NCBI GenBank assembly: GCA_945983195.1
Contig: CAMFSS010000009.1
Span: forward strand, 1 to 21,906
Direction of reading: 5' to 3'
DNA: 21,906 nt
Origin: an uncultured Prevotellaceae bacterium
GTDB taxonomy: Bacteria > Bacteroidota > Bacteroidia > Bacteroidales > Muribaculaceae
Numbering within the stretch: the first letter of the stretch is position 1; each line of letters starts with the position of its first letter. Under the pieces are notes generated by a model. The model did no database searches, had not been told where the DNA came from, and worked only from the letters and a program-made list of their open reading frames with translations. Shown here in pieces: positions 8,809-18,000 of the stretch. The position numbers and the translations under genes were made by a program.

Positions 8809-11307
8809 ATGAGAAAATTTACCCTCTTTCTCGTCTGTGCTCTGGCAACTTTGGCAGCCACAGCCCAAGGATTTGTAGAGCTGAATGGAAACACCTATCA
8901 GGTAGACACAATTTCGCGTCGCCAAATCGGTCCCGGCGTGATTCACACCATAGTGAGAGTTCCGGGCTATCCGCTCAATGCCTATGTGCTTGAAACCGAC
9001 ATGACCAACGAATACAACCGCGTGGAAACCAACCAGGCATATAACCGCCTTGGCAGGACAGAACTTCTTGCCAACGCCTACAATCGCCACACGGCGCAGG
9101 GGAAGAAGCCCCTTGCAGGGTGCAACGGTGCATTCTGGTGCGTGTCGGCAAATGTGCCTTTCAACAACTGGATGCTCGGCTCACCCTTCGGCGGCGAGGT
9201 GGTGAACGACACTATTTACCTCAACACCAACACCACCGCCGACTCGTGGAACGGCGGTCCCGGCCGCTCGTGCGCCACACTCATCGACACCGACAAGCGC
9301 GTGCACATAGGTCCGCACCAGTGGACAGGATTCGCCAAAAGTGATAAATTCTCGGCCGACCAGGAGATAATCCAAGTGAACAAGCGCGTCGACACCGGTC
9401 AACTCGCCCTTTTCAACCACGCCATAGGGCGCGACCACAAATTCTACACGGTGGCCAACTGCAACTACGTGTATATGAAGCTAAAAGAGGGTGAACGCTG
9501 GCGCACTGCCGAAGACATAGCATTTGAGGTGCAGGAGGTGAAAACCGATGCCAACGACCAAGTGCTCGGCGACTACGACGCCTGCCTCGTGGGCGACGGT
9601 GCATACAAAGCCGAACTCGCCAAACTCGCCCAGGGCGACGAAGTGAAGGTGAACTACTACTGGTTTGCCCTCCAGGAGGAGGATAAAAGCCCCATCAAGG
9701 TGGCAAATTCAAGCGAGGGCAATGCCTGGGTGATGCTCCACGGAGAGCTTACCTACCGCAACACCGACGAAACATACAACACACAGACCTACTCGAAATG
9801 CGCCTACGGAACCAATGCCGACGGCACAAAACTCTATATGCTCGTCATCGACATGTCGATCCACCCCATCTACGGCAAATCGGCAGGCTGCAACACCACA
9901 GTGTGCTGCCAGCTCTTTAAGTTCCTCATTCCCGACCTGTGGAACGTGAGCAACAACGATGCCGGAGGCTCGGCACAGATGATGGTGGGCGGCACGGTAA
10001 TCAACAAGACCACCGAGACCACTCCGCGTGCCGTGGCAAACGGAATGATGCTGTTCTCCACAGCCCCGGCTGAAGATGCCGACGTGATAGCATCGCTCCG
10101 CTTCGACGACCCGAAGCTCACAGCACCAATCTACTTCACAATTCAGCCCAAAGTGCTCGGCTACAACAAATATGGCGAGCTAATCGACGATGACGTGCAG
10201 GGTGTGACATTCACATGCACGGACAATGTGGGCACACCGAAAGCCGACGGCTCGGCAATAGAGGTTTCGGGTGAGGAAGCCTACGGAACCATCACCGCAC
10301 ATCTTGGCAACATCGAGGTGACAGAACCGCTGAGCGTAGTGAACTCGGAATTTGCCATTCGCATCAAGCCGATGATTCTGCTCGACACACACCGCGAATA
10401 CCCGATAGAAATATCAACGGTGGTCAACACCAAGACGCTGCAATACGACCCTGCCCGCTTCAACTGGACAGTAGAAGACCCTACTGTGGCTGAAATCAAC
10501 AACGGCGTGCTGCGCGGGCTCAAAGAGGGCACCACAAAAATCACAGCCTCGCTCGGCAACTTTGAGCAGGAAACCACTGTGAAAGTGGAGGTTGCACCGC
10601 AAGAAGTGATGCAGCAGCCCTGGAGCGACTGGACAGTGACAAGCACAAACCTCTCGAAAGACGCAACAATCGGTGCCGACGGTACAATAAGCTACGGATT
10701 TGAGGGCAAACGACGCGCCGACATCACCATTGCCAAGGACGTGACATTCTACAGCCTCCCCGACAGCATAGTCCTCGACTACAACACCTCTACCCGTCTG
10801 AGCTACCTCAAAGTCGACTTCCGCACGCCCGAAATCACAGAGGAAAACCTTGTGCAAATAGGCACAACAGTGATTGAGCCGGGACGCTACCGCATTGACT
10901 TGCTCGACCTGCTCGACGACCGCACCGACCTCATCAACTTCCCCATCACGCTCAAGGCAGTATCCTACGGCCCGCACGCATCGGGATATGTGTCAGGCGA
11001 CAACACCATCACACAGAGCCTCTACTCGGTGTATGAACACTCAAGCAGCGGCGTGAAGAAGATTGACTCCACCAACCGCCGCATCTGCATATTCCCTGCC
11101 GCAAACGGAGCTGTGACGGTGAGCGCATCGGGAATAGAGATGATCGACGTGACCATCTACAGCATTGCCGGAAGCGAAATGGCTTCGCACCGCATCGGCA
11201 TCGGTGGCGGCGTAGCTACCCTCGACACACACCTCACACCGGGTGTCTACATCGTGAAAGCTGCCGGCGAAGGCTCATGCGCCACTGCCAAGCTGGTTAT
11301 CCGCTGA
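8809..11307 (+). CDS. Secreted phosphodiester glycosidase (NAGPA family) with Ig-like and C-terminal sorting domains
   Basis: An 832-residue secreted protein. A signal peptide covers residues 1-20 (cleavage after ATAQ is likely). The NAGPA-type catalytic domain spans about 45-425, with GCNGAFW (104-110) and the family's glycine-rich signature NNDAGGSAQMMVGG (about 382-395; the usual form is LDGGGS.TM), then PRAVANGMMLF. Family members cleave sugar-phosphodiester bonds, such as removal of GlcNAc from mannose-6-phosphate in animals; bacterial substrates are mostly unknown and often envelope polymers. About 430-610 looks like bacterial Ig-like (BIG2-type) repeats, with VAEINNGVLRGLKEGTTKIT. The last ~65 residues (VTIYSIAGSEM, then LTPGVYIVKA, LVIR) resemble a type IX secretion C-terminal domain. 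It is the first gene of the plus-strand cluster, 87 bp before the next, and its frame is intact with TGA stop. Confidence 0.87.
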   Translation: MRKFTLFLVCALATLAATAQGFVELNGNTYQVDTISRRQIGPGVIHTIVRVPGYPLNAYVLETDMTNEYNRVETNQAYNRLGRTELLANAYNRHTAQGKKPLAGCNGAFWCVSANVPFNNWMLGSPFGGEVVNDTIYLNTNTTADSWNGGPGRSCATLIDTDKRVHIGPHQWTGFAKSDKFSADQEIIQVNKRVDTGQLALFNHAIGRDHKFYTVANCNYVYMKLKEGERWRTAEDIAFEVQEVKTDANDQVLGDYDACLVGDGAYKAELAKLAQGDEVKVNYYWFALQEEDKSPIKVANSSEGNAWVMLHGELTYRNTDETYNTQTYSKCAYGTNADGTKLYMLVIDMSIHPIYGKSAGCNTTVCCQLFKFLIPDLWNVSNNDAGGSAQMMVGGTVINKTTETTPRAVANGMMLFSTAPAEDADVIASLRFDDPKLTAPIYFTIQPKVLGYNKYGELIDDDVQGVTFTCTDNVGTPKADGSAIEVSGEEAYGTITAHLGNIEVTEPLSVVNSEFAIRIKPMILLDTHREYPIEISTVVNTKTLQYDPARFNWTVEDPTVAEINNGVLRGLKEGTTKITASLGNFEQETTVKVEVAPQEVMQQPWSDWTVTSTNLSKDATIGADGTISYGFEGKRRADITIAKDVTFYSLPDSIVLDYNTSTRLSYLKVDFRTPEITEENLVQIGTTVIEPGRYRIDLLDLLDDRTDLINFPITLKAVSYGPHASGYVSGDNTITQSLYSVYEHSSSGVKKIDSTNRRICIFPAANGAVTVSASGIEMIDVTIYSIAGSEMASHRIGIGGGVATLDTHLTPGVYIVKAAGEGSCATAKLVIR

Positions 11308-11394
11308 CAATGAGCCATTACCCACTTGGCATAAGCCACGACAATAAAAAAGCGACTTCAAAAGACAAATAAAAATCAAAAAAAATACACCTAA

Positions 11395-14082
11395 ATGAAA
11401 CAAACGCTAAAACTATTCTTTGCCGCCCTCGTGGTGCTGTTCACCGCAGGCAAAGCGGCAGCGGGTGTCGACACAGTGACACCGAAACATGAGATGCGCT
11501 CGGCATGGGTAGCTACCGTGTGGGCCCTCGACTGGCCTTCAAGCATGGGGGCATCAATGGAAACACAGAAGAATGACATGATTCGCATGCTCGACTCACT
11601 TGCTGTGAACAACTTCAATGCCGTAAACTTCCAGGTACGCGGCATGAGCGATGCCATTTACAAGTCGAGCTATGAGCCGTGGTCGCAGTACATCACCGGA
11701 ACTCGCGGCAAAGACCCGGGGTGGGATCCATTTGAGTTCTTCGTAGCCGAGTGCCACAAGCGCGGCATCGAGTGCCACGCATGGGTTAATCCCTACCGCT
11801 TCAACAGCTCGGAAACATCGGGCGGACAAGCCGGCGACGTAACAGGCTACATCGAAAAGGGCTGGACCATCAATGGCGGGTCGGGAAAAATCCTCAACCC
11901 CGGAATCCCCGAAGTGCAGGACCGCATCGTGGACATCTGCAAGGAAATCACGCAGAACTACGACATCGACGGTATGCTCTTCGACGACTACTACTACAAC
12001 GGAGCGGCAATGAGCGAAGATGCAGCCCTCTACAACAGCTACAAGGCTGCCGGCGGCACACTCTCGCAAGCCGACTGGCGACGCAAGAATGTGACCGACC
12101 TGATGCGCAAGCTCCACAACATGTTTATGGAAACAAAGCCGTGGGTGCGCTTCGGCCAGGCACCGCAGGGAACAACCTACACCTCGCAGGACCTTGCCAA
12201 CAAATATGGCATCGACAAGTGCCCGGCAGGCTACGACAACAACTACAGCAGCCAGTATATCGACATAATGGAATGGTTTGACCAGGGGCTTATCGACTTC
12301 ATTTCGCCGCAAGTCTACTGGACTCTTGCCCATGAGACATCGCCCTACGGCAAAATAGTGCCCTGGTGGAGCTATATCGTAGAGCATTTCGGCCGTCACC
12401 TCTTCGTGTCGCAGTCGATTTCGTCGCTCACATCGGGTGCCGATGTCACAGCCCCCACAATCAAGGCAGGCGGTGCCGGGAACAACACATTCTCGGAGTT
12501 TGCCAACGAGATTATGCTCAACCGCAGCTCGTCGCTCAACGGCTCATGCGGCTCAATCTTCTACTCGGTGAAATATCTTTACCGTATAGGCTCAAAACCC
12601 TCATTTGCGCACTATCTGAAGCGTCACCTTTTCCAGCGCACTGCCATTCTGCCGGCAATGACGTGGAAAGAGGCTTCCGACCCGGGAAAAGTGCAGAATC
12701 TCACCTACGACGAGGAGAGCCTGCTGACCTGGGACGCAATGGAGAATATGCGCTACACCGTGTATGCCCTGCCAAACGGGCTTGACATTGAATCGTTCGG
12801 AAAGGAGGTTGACTACCTCATCGGCATGACCTACGGCACACAATTCACCGTTCCCGAGGAGTACCGCAGCGGCTACTACTTCGCCGTATGCCCCTTCGAC
12901 CGCTACGCCAATGAGTGGGCACCCACAGCATGGAAGCCCAACTACACCGAGTGGCTGCCTGCACCCACCCTCACCGGACCGGAAGACGGACTGCGCACGG
13001 CAGGCGACTTCACAATGACGTGGACCGCAGTGGAAGGCGCTTCGAAGTACATCATCGACTTCGCAACCGATGCCGAATTCAAGAACATAGAGAAATCGGT
13101 GCAGACTACCGAAACCCAACTGCCTATTTCCACCGTATATGGCTCAATAAGCAAGAATGTGCCAATCTACTGGCGCGTCCATGCTGCCGCAAAGGGCATC
13201 AACGACGGTATTTCGGAAGTGCGCTCATTCACCTACCTCCTGGTTACACTTCTCACACCCGAAAACGGATCGGAGGAGATTGACCCGAAGGTGGAATTCA
13301 CATGGACAGAAATTGAGAAGGGCGCAAACGCCACCATAGAAGTGTCGACAGTGGAGGACTTCAGCACAATCGTCCTCTCGCGCGAGTCATCGACCTGCTC
13401 TTACCAGGTGCTGCCAATGGAGCTACACCCGCTCACAAGCTACTATGCACGCGTGCTGGTCAACGGAAACGCCTCGAATGTGGTTACATTCAGCACCAAG
13501 GCAATGCCTTGCGACGCTCCCACATTTGCCACTCCTACCAACGGCGGAATATGCTACGCCAACGGCCGCATAGAGATTAATCCGCAGGAGGGAGCCGAGT
13601 TTGTGCTGCTGCAAGTTGACAGCCAGGACAATTTCTCGGGCCGCCGCAAGTATCAGGTGCTTCTCGACAACTATCAGACAGGCGTAAACGCATCAGACGT
13701 ACTGCTATCGAGCAAAAACCCGATGGAAGACGGTGTGACCTACTACGCACGCGCCCTCTGCAAATACTACAAGACACGCGGAGGAGGTCTTTATGAGACT
13801 GACTACGGCGACATCATCACATTCACCTACAGCGCACAAGAGGGAGGCGTGGGTGCCATTGCTGCCGACAAGGCCACGATCAGCATCGACGGCAACACCC
13901 TGCGCGTGACAGCCGCAGGAGCAGTCACGGTGGAGGCTGTGAACATGCTCGGAATTGCCAAGCCGCTCTATGCAGGCAGCAGCGAGACCGACATCGACCT
14001 CAGCGACCTCCCTGCCGGACTGTATGTGATACGCGTGAATGCAGCCGCAGGCAGCACCACCGCAAAATTCCTGAAGAAATAA
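11395..14082 (+). CDS. Secreted GHL10-type (DUF187) glycosyl hydrolase
   Basis: An 895-residue protein with a signal peptide at 1-23. The catalytic domain, about 32-400, is a family-10-like glycosyl hydrolase (GHL10). Signatures are MRSAWVATVWALDWP near the N-terminus, HAWVNPYRFN, DGMLFDDYYYN (192-202; the acidic pair is the likely active-site region) and ISPQVYW (303-309) followed by the WW motif. Known members include E. coli DigH, which cuts peptidoglycan glycans that have lost their peptides. Fibronectin-III-like domains follow from about 515 to 700 (PTLTGPEDGLRTAGDFTMTW; VTLLTPENGSEEIDPKVEFT). A C-terminal domain of sorting type ends the protein (VEAVNMLGIAKPLY, LPAGLYVIRV, FLKK). It has the same architecture style as the gene before it and the amidase after it, so shared export and a shared extracellular target are likely (inference). 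The frame is intact with TAA stop. Confidence 0.9.
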   Translation: MKQTLKLFFAALVVLFTAGKAAAGVDTVTPKHEMRSAWVATVWALDWPSSMGASMETQKNDMIRMLDSLAVNNFNAVNFQVRGMSDAIYKSSYEPWSQYITGTRGKDPGWDPFEFFVAECHKRGIECHAWVNPYRFNSSETSGGQAGDVTGYIEKGWTINGGSGKILNPGIPEVQDRIVDICKEITQNYDIDGMLFDDYYYNGAAMSEDAALYNSYKAAGGTLSQADWRRKNVTDLMRKLHNMFMETKPWVRFGQAPQGTTYTSQDLANKYGIDKCPAGYDNNYSSQYIDIMEWFDQGLIDFISPQVYWTLAHETSPYGKIVPWWSYIVEHFGRHLFVSQSISSLTSGADVTAPTIKAGGAGNNTFSEFANEIMLNRSSSLNGSCGSIFYSVKYLYRIGSKPSFAHYLKRHLFQRTAILPAMTWKEASDPGKVQNLTYDEESLLTWDAMENMRYTVYALPNGLDIESFGKEVDYLIGMTYGTQFTVPEEYRSGYYFAVCPFDRYANEWAPTAWKPNYTEWLPAPTLTGPEDGLRTAGDFTMTWTAVEGASKYIIDFATDAEFKNIEKSVQTTETQLPISTVYGSISKNVPIYWRVHAAAKGINDGISEVRSFTYLLVTLLTPENGSEEIDPKVEFTWTEIEKGANATIEVSTVEDFSTIVLSRESSTCSYQVLPMELHPLTSYYARVLVNGNASNVVTFSTKAMPCDAPTFATPTNGGICYANGRIEINPQEGAEFVLLQVDSQDNFSGRRKYQVLLDNYQTGVNASDVLLSSKNPMEDGVTYYARALCKYYKTRGGGLYETDYGDIITFTYSAQEGGVGAIAADKATISIDGNTLRVTAAGAVTVEAVNMLGIAKPLYAGSSETDIDLSDLPAGLYVIRVNAAAGSTTAKFLKK

Positions 14083-14098
14083 ATTACCATTCGAGCTA

Positions 14099-14131
14099 TC
14101 CCGATTGCCTGTAATTGGCAGGCAATCGGGA
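14099..14131 (+). terminator. Perfect 13-bp intergenic hairpin
   Basis: TCCCGATTGCCTG (14099-14111) pairs exactly with CAGGCAATCGGGA (14119-14131) around a 7-base loop. It lies 17 bp after the GHL10 stop codon and 46 bp before the next start. No T-run follows (CTATACATAG), so it may be a partial terminator or mRNA-processing stem that lowers expression of the two downstream genes rather than a full stop. Confidence 0.55.
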
Positions 14132-14177
14132 CTATACATAGACCGGAAACTAAATCATTAAAAATCCCAAAACAATA

Positions 14178-15080
14178 ATGAAACGACTTATTTTATCACT
14201 GGCAGTAGCCTTCGCAGCAACGGCTTTCGCGCAAGTGCTCGAGGTGGAATCGGTGACTCCGCTCAAGCTGAAAGGCGTGGGACGCAGCGTGGTGACGGGC
14301 ATCAGCCCGAAGGGAGACTATCTTCTCCTCTCCGACGCACAACTGAATGGCTTAGCCAAGTATGACCTCACGACAAATCGCATCGAGGTCATTTCAAAGG
14401 CACGCAGTGCCGGACTGAACGTATCTGTTGCCCCCGACGGCAACAGCGTTGCCTATCGCGAGGACACCTTCAAGGACGGACTCCGCTACACCGATGTGAA
14501 AGTACACTCATTTGCCAACGGCACGACCAAGCAGCTCCTTAATGGAGCACGCAATGTGAACGGTGTGAGCCTGCAAGGCAACACTGCCGTGATGGTAGCC
14601 AACGGCGAGGCAAAAAAGGTTGCCACGGCCGGGAAAGCCGCCAAAAGCACCGCACCGGTGGCTTCAATCGTCAACCGCCAGCTTATGCTCAGCGTGAACG
14701 GCAAAGTAAAGACCCTGTCGCCCAACGGCACCGACCGCAGCTACCTGTGGCCATCGGTTTCGCCCGACGGCAAGCATGTGTGCTACTTTGTGGCAGGCAC
14801 AGGCTGCTTCGTGTGCGACCTCAACGGCAAGATAGTGGCACGCCTCGGTCTGCTCCGTGCAGCCAAGTGGCTCAACAACAGCACCATTGTGGGCATGAAC
14901 GACACCGATGACGGCTACGTCATCACATCGTCGTCGATTGTAGCCGCCACACTCACAGGCGAACGCCAGGTGCTCACCGATGCCGGCGTGATAGCAATGT
15001 ACCCCTACCCGGCAGCCAACGGCAAGGTGATTGTATTCAGCACCGACAAGGAAGAAAACTACATTATCAACATTAAATGA
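14178..15080 (+). CDS. Secreted PD40/TolB-like beta-propeller protein
   Basis: A 300-residue protein with a signal peptide of about 19 residues (MKRLILSLAVAFAATAFAQ) and no lipobox. Repeating blade-like segments are visible: VVTGISPKGDYLLLSD, LNVSVAPDGNSVAYRED and the classical PD40 form LWPSVSPDGKHVCYF near residue 195. The pattern Ser-Pro-Asp/Lys-Gly is typical of WD40-like PD40 repeats in TolB-type propellers. Such proteins usually bind partners or ligands rather than catalyse. With about five or six blades at most it is short for a full TolB. Its TGA overlaps an ATG at 15077 (ATGA), so translation of the amidase is probably coupled to it. It may be an accessory factor of the amidase (inference). 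The frame is intact. Confidence 0.75.
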   Translation: MKRLILSLAVAFAATAFAQVLEVESVTPLKLKGVGRSVVTGISPKGDYLLLSDAQLNGLAKYDLTTNRIEVISKARSAGLNVSVAPDGNSVAYREDTFKDGLRYTDVKVHSFANGTTKQLLNGARNVNGVSLQGNTAVMVANGEAKKVATAGKAAKSTAPVASIVNRQLMLSVNGKVKTLSPNGTDRSYLWPSVSPDGKHVCYFVAGTGCFVCDLNGKIVARLGLLRAAKWLNNSTIVGMNDTDDGYVITSSSIVAATLTGERQVLTDAGVIAMYPYPAANGKVIVFSTDKEENYIINIK

Positions 15081-15091
15081 AAGGGCAAGCC

Positions 15092-18000
15092 ATGAACAAT
15101 ATAAAGAAAATGTTATTCGCAGCAGCGACGGCAGCCGTCACTGCATCAATGGCTCTCGCCGGAGGCAATCTCACCAAGGAGGAAGCCCACATCTACATCA
15201 ATGCCGGACATGGAAGCTGGGGCTCGAATGACCGCAACATGACCACCATCAACCACGCCTTCGGCGTCTCCTCCGGCTTCTAGGAGAGCAACACCAACCT
15301 CTGGAAAGCTCTTAAAATGGGTTCAACCCTCGAAAAATGGGGTGTGCCCAAAGCCAACATCATGTACTCGCGCGTGAAGAACGGCCCGTATCCCACTGTG
15401 GCAGGTGCTGCCGATGCAGAGCTATACAACCGCAACCTGACGGAGATTTCGGAGGAGTGCAACGCCTTCAACACCGACTATTTCCTCTCAATCCACTCCG
15501 ATGCCGCCACCGAGGGCAGTGCCACCAACCTCTCGCTGCTCATCTACAACGGCTACACCGTTCCTGCCGCCGACGATGAAAACATGTGGGAAGGCAGCCG
15601 CTCACTGGAGTACCAGAAGACGAGCCGCGCAATGGCTGAAACGCTGTGGCCCATACTTGAATCGAATGGCATCGACGTGTTCTCAAGCACTGCACAGCGC
15701 ATCGTGGGCGACCTCACGTTCTACTACCACCTTAACTCCCCTGCCGACAACGTGAACGGCTATGCCGGCTACCTTGGCGTGCTTCGCCGCAACACCTGCG
15801 ACGGATTCCTCGCCGAAGGCTACTGCCACACCTACCAGCCTGCACGCCACCGCGCCCTCAACCCCGACTACTGCGGACAGGAGGGTGTGCGCTACGCACG
15901 CGGCGTGGCTGCATGGTTCGGCTGGGAAACCGAATCGACAGGCTACATCATGGGTTCGGTGAAAGACCTGCACGAAGTGTTCTCACACCAGTACTATCAC
16001 CCCAACACCTCATCAATGGATATTTGGAAGCCAATCAACTACGCCACCGTAACCCTCTACAAAGGCGGCGTGAAGATTGCCGAGTACACTACCGACCGCG
16101 AATACAACGGAGTATTCGTATTCGAGAATCTTGAACCGGGCGACGACTACACAATCGACGCCGTAGCACCGGGCTACAAGTCGCTGTGGGCACTCAATGA
16201 GGAATACGGCCGCGACAACGCCACATGGACTGTGACCGCCGGCGAGACCACCTACCCGATAATCCAGCTTGAGGCTGAAGGATATGAAGCCAACCCGACC
16301 TACAACTACCCTGCCCCGATACAGGACAAGTGGCTCGAAGTGGCTTCGAGCTACGAAATGCGCCAGGACTTCGTGAAGAAGCCGGTCGACGTGCTTGCCG
16401 GTAAGACCATACGCCGCGAGGTGGTGAAGGGCGACTCGGCATACGTGCTCGCAATCGACGAGGAACAGAAGCCACACATCTACTGCCTCGACGCATGCAC
16501 ACAGTCGATGCTATTTGAAATCAGCACCACCGGAATAGGCAACGCCGACGACGAGAACGAGCTGATGCCAATCAGCGACATAGCTTTCACCAGCGATTCC
16601 ATCCTTGTGGCTTGCAACTTGGTGAAAACATAGGTTAACCCCACAGGCGTGCTGAGCTTCTACACATGGAAACGCGACGACAAGACACTCCAGCCTGTAG
16701 GTGACCCGATGGAATGGTTCACATCGAGCGACAACTACACCAGCGGCAACTTCAACAACGCCATAACCGGACAGTCGATTGCGGTGAACGGACGCTATGA
16801 GAAGTGCCTCATCGCCGTTACCGCCGAAACCGCCGGAGCAAGCGGCGAAGTGCGCATCCCGCTCTTCACCATCTCACGCAAAGGATTGGTAGGCACTATC
16901 CGCAACCAGGACAAGGCGTTATTCACAAAGGCACTCCTTGGCGATGACTACCAGCTCACCACTTCGCCCTACGGCGACAGCAACTTCGTAATCGACGGGT
17001 CGCTCACCACACCGCAGGAGTTTGCCGCCGGTGCCGATGTTTCGGCTCCCGTCTATGGCTCGAAGCTGAGTGCTGAAGTGATGCCGGCCTCGCAGAACGG
17101 CTACACATTCTTCAAGTATGCCAAGCGCACACTGCTCGTTGTTCCCACCGCCAATGGCGAAGGAGCAGCCTCGGGTGTGGCTCTCTACGACGTAACCGAC
17201 GGACTTGACGCAGCCAAATTCATTCCGACAACCAACACCACCCTTGAAGCAGCCGCTGCCGGCTATGTGAGGGCATATTCGGGCGTGAACAATGCCGATA
17301 TAAGCCTCTACCTCAACACCGACGGTGCAGTGACCCGCTTCACCACCGAAGGTGTGGAGCAGACCGACTATATGGGCGTATATGCCTACGGCCTGAATGT
17401 GGTGAAGAATGAAGACTGCTACACATTCTCGTTCGACGTGAACGACGACTGCCTTGAGGGCGCACGCATCATATTCACCGATGCAGCATCGGGCGAGTAT
17501 GTGAGTGAAACTGTGTTTGACTCCGTAAAAGCCGGGCACAACGACGTTACACTATTTGCCGAAGACCTCTCAGGAGCTGAGGGGCAAGAACTTGCATGGG
17601 CAGTGGAAGTGGCAAGCAACAATGTGACCACTTTCCGCAACTTGCTGCCGCGCGAGAGCTATACGCTCAACCGCGCCTACGCCACTGTTGACGTATCGCC
17701 GGCTTCACCCAGCTTCGGAAAGACCTTCGTCTCGAACTACAACGGAGGCTCAAAGCCCGAAAACGGCATAATCATCTACGACCAGAACTTCAACCGCGAG
17801 AACGAGACGGTGCTTGCCAACGGAGCTTTCGGCACCAACGGCTGCATCGGCATCAGCCCCGACGGCTATGTCTTCGTCACCGATGCCACCGAAGCCAATG
17901 CCGGACTGTGGTGCTCAGCTGACAACACCGACTACGCATCATTCAACCAGTTCTTTGAGGGAACAGCCGCATCGGGCGTTGTCACCAACGGCGGCGTTGA

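Noticed and set aside
11596..12399. Minus-strand open frame of 267 codons
   Set aside because: It lies wholly inside the GHL10 catalytic domain in an antisense frame. No start context or recognisable protein features.
15281..16633. Selenocysteine or pyrrolysine insertion at the amidase TAGs
   Set aside because: Selenocysteine uses TGA, and pyrrolysine is not known in this group. No SECIS- or PYLIS-like structure or pyl gene is seen, and the amidase family needs neither.
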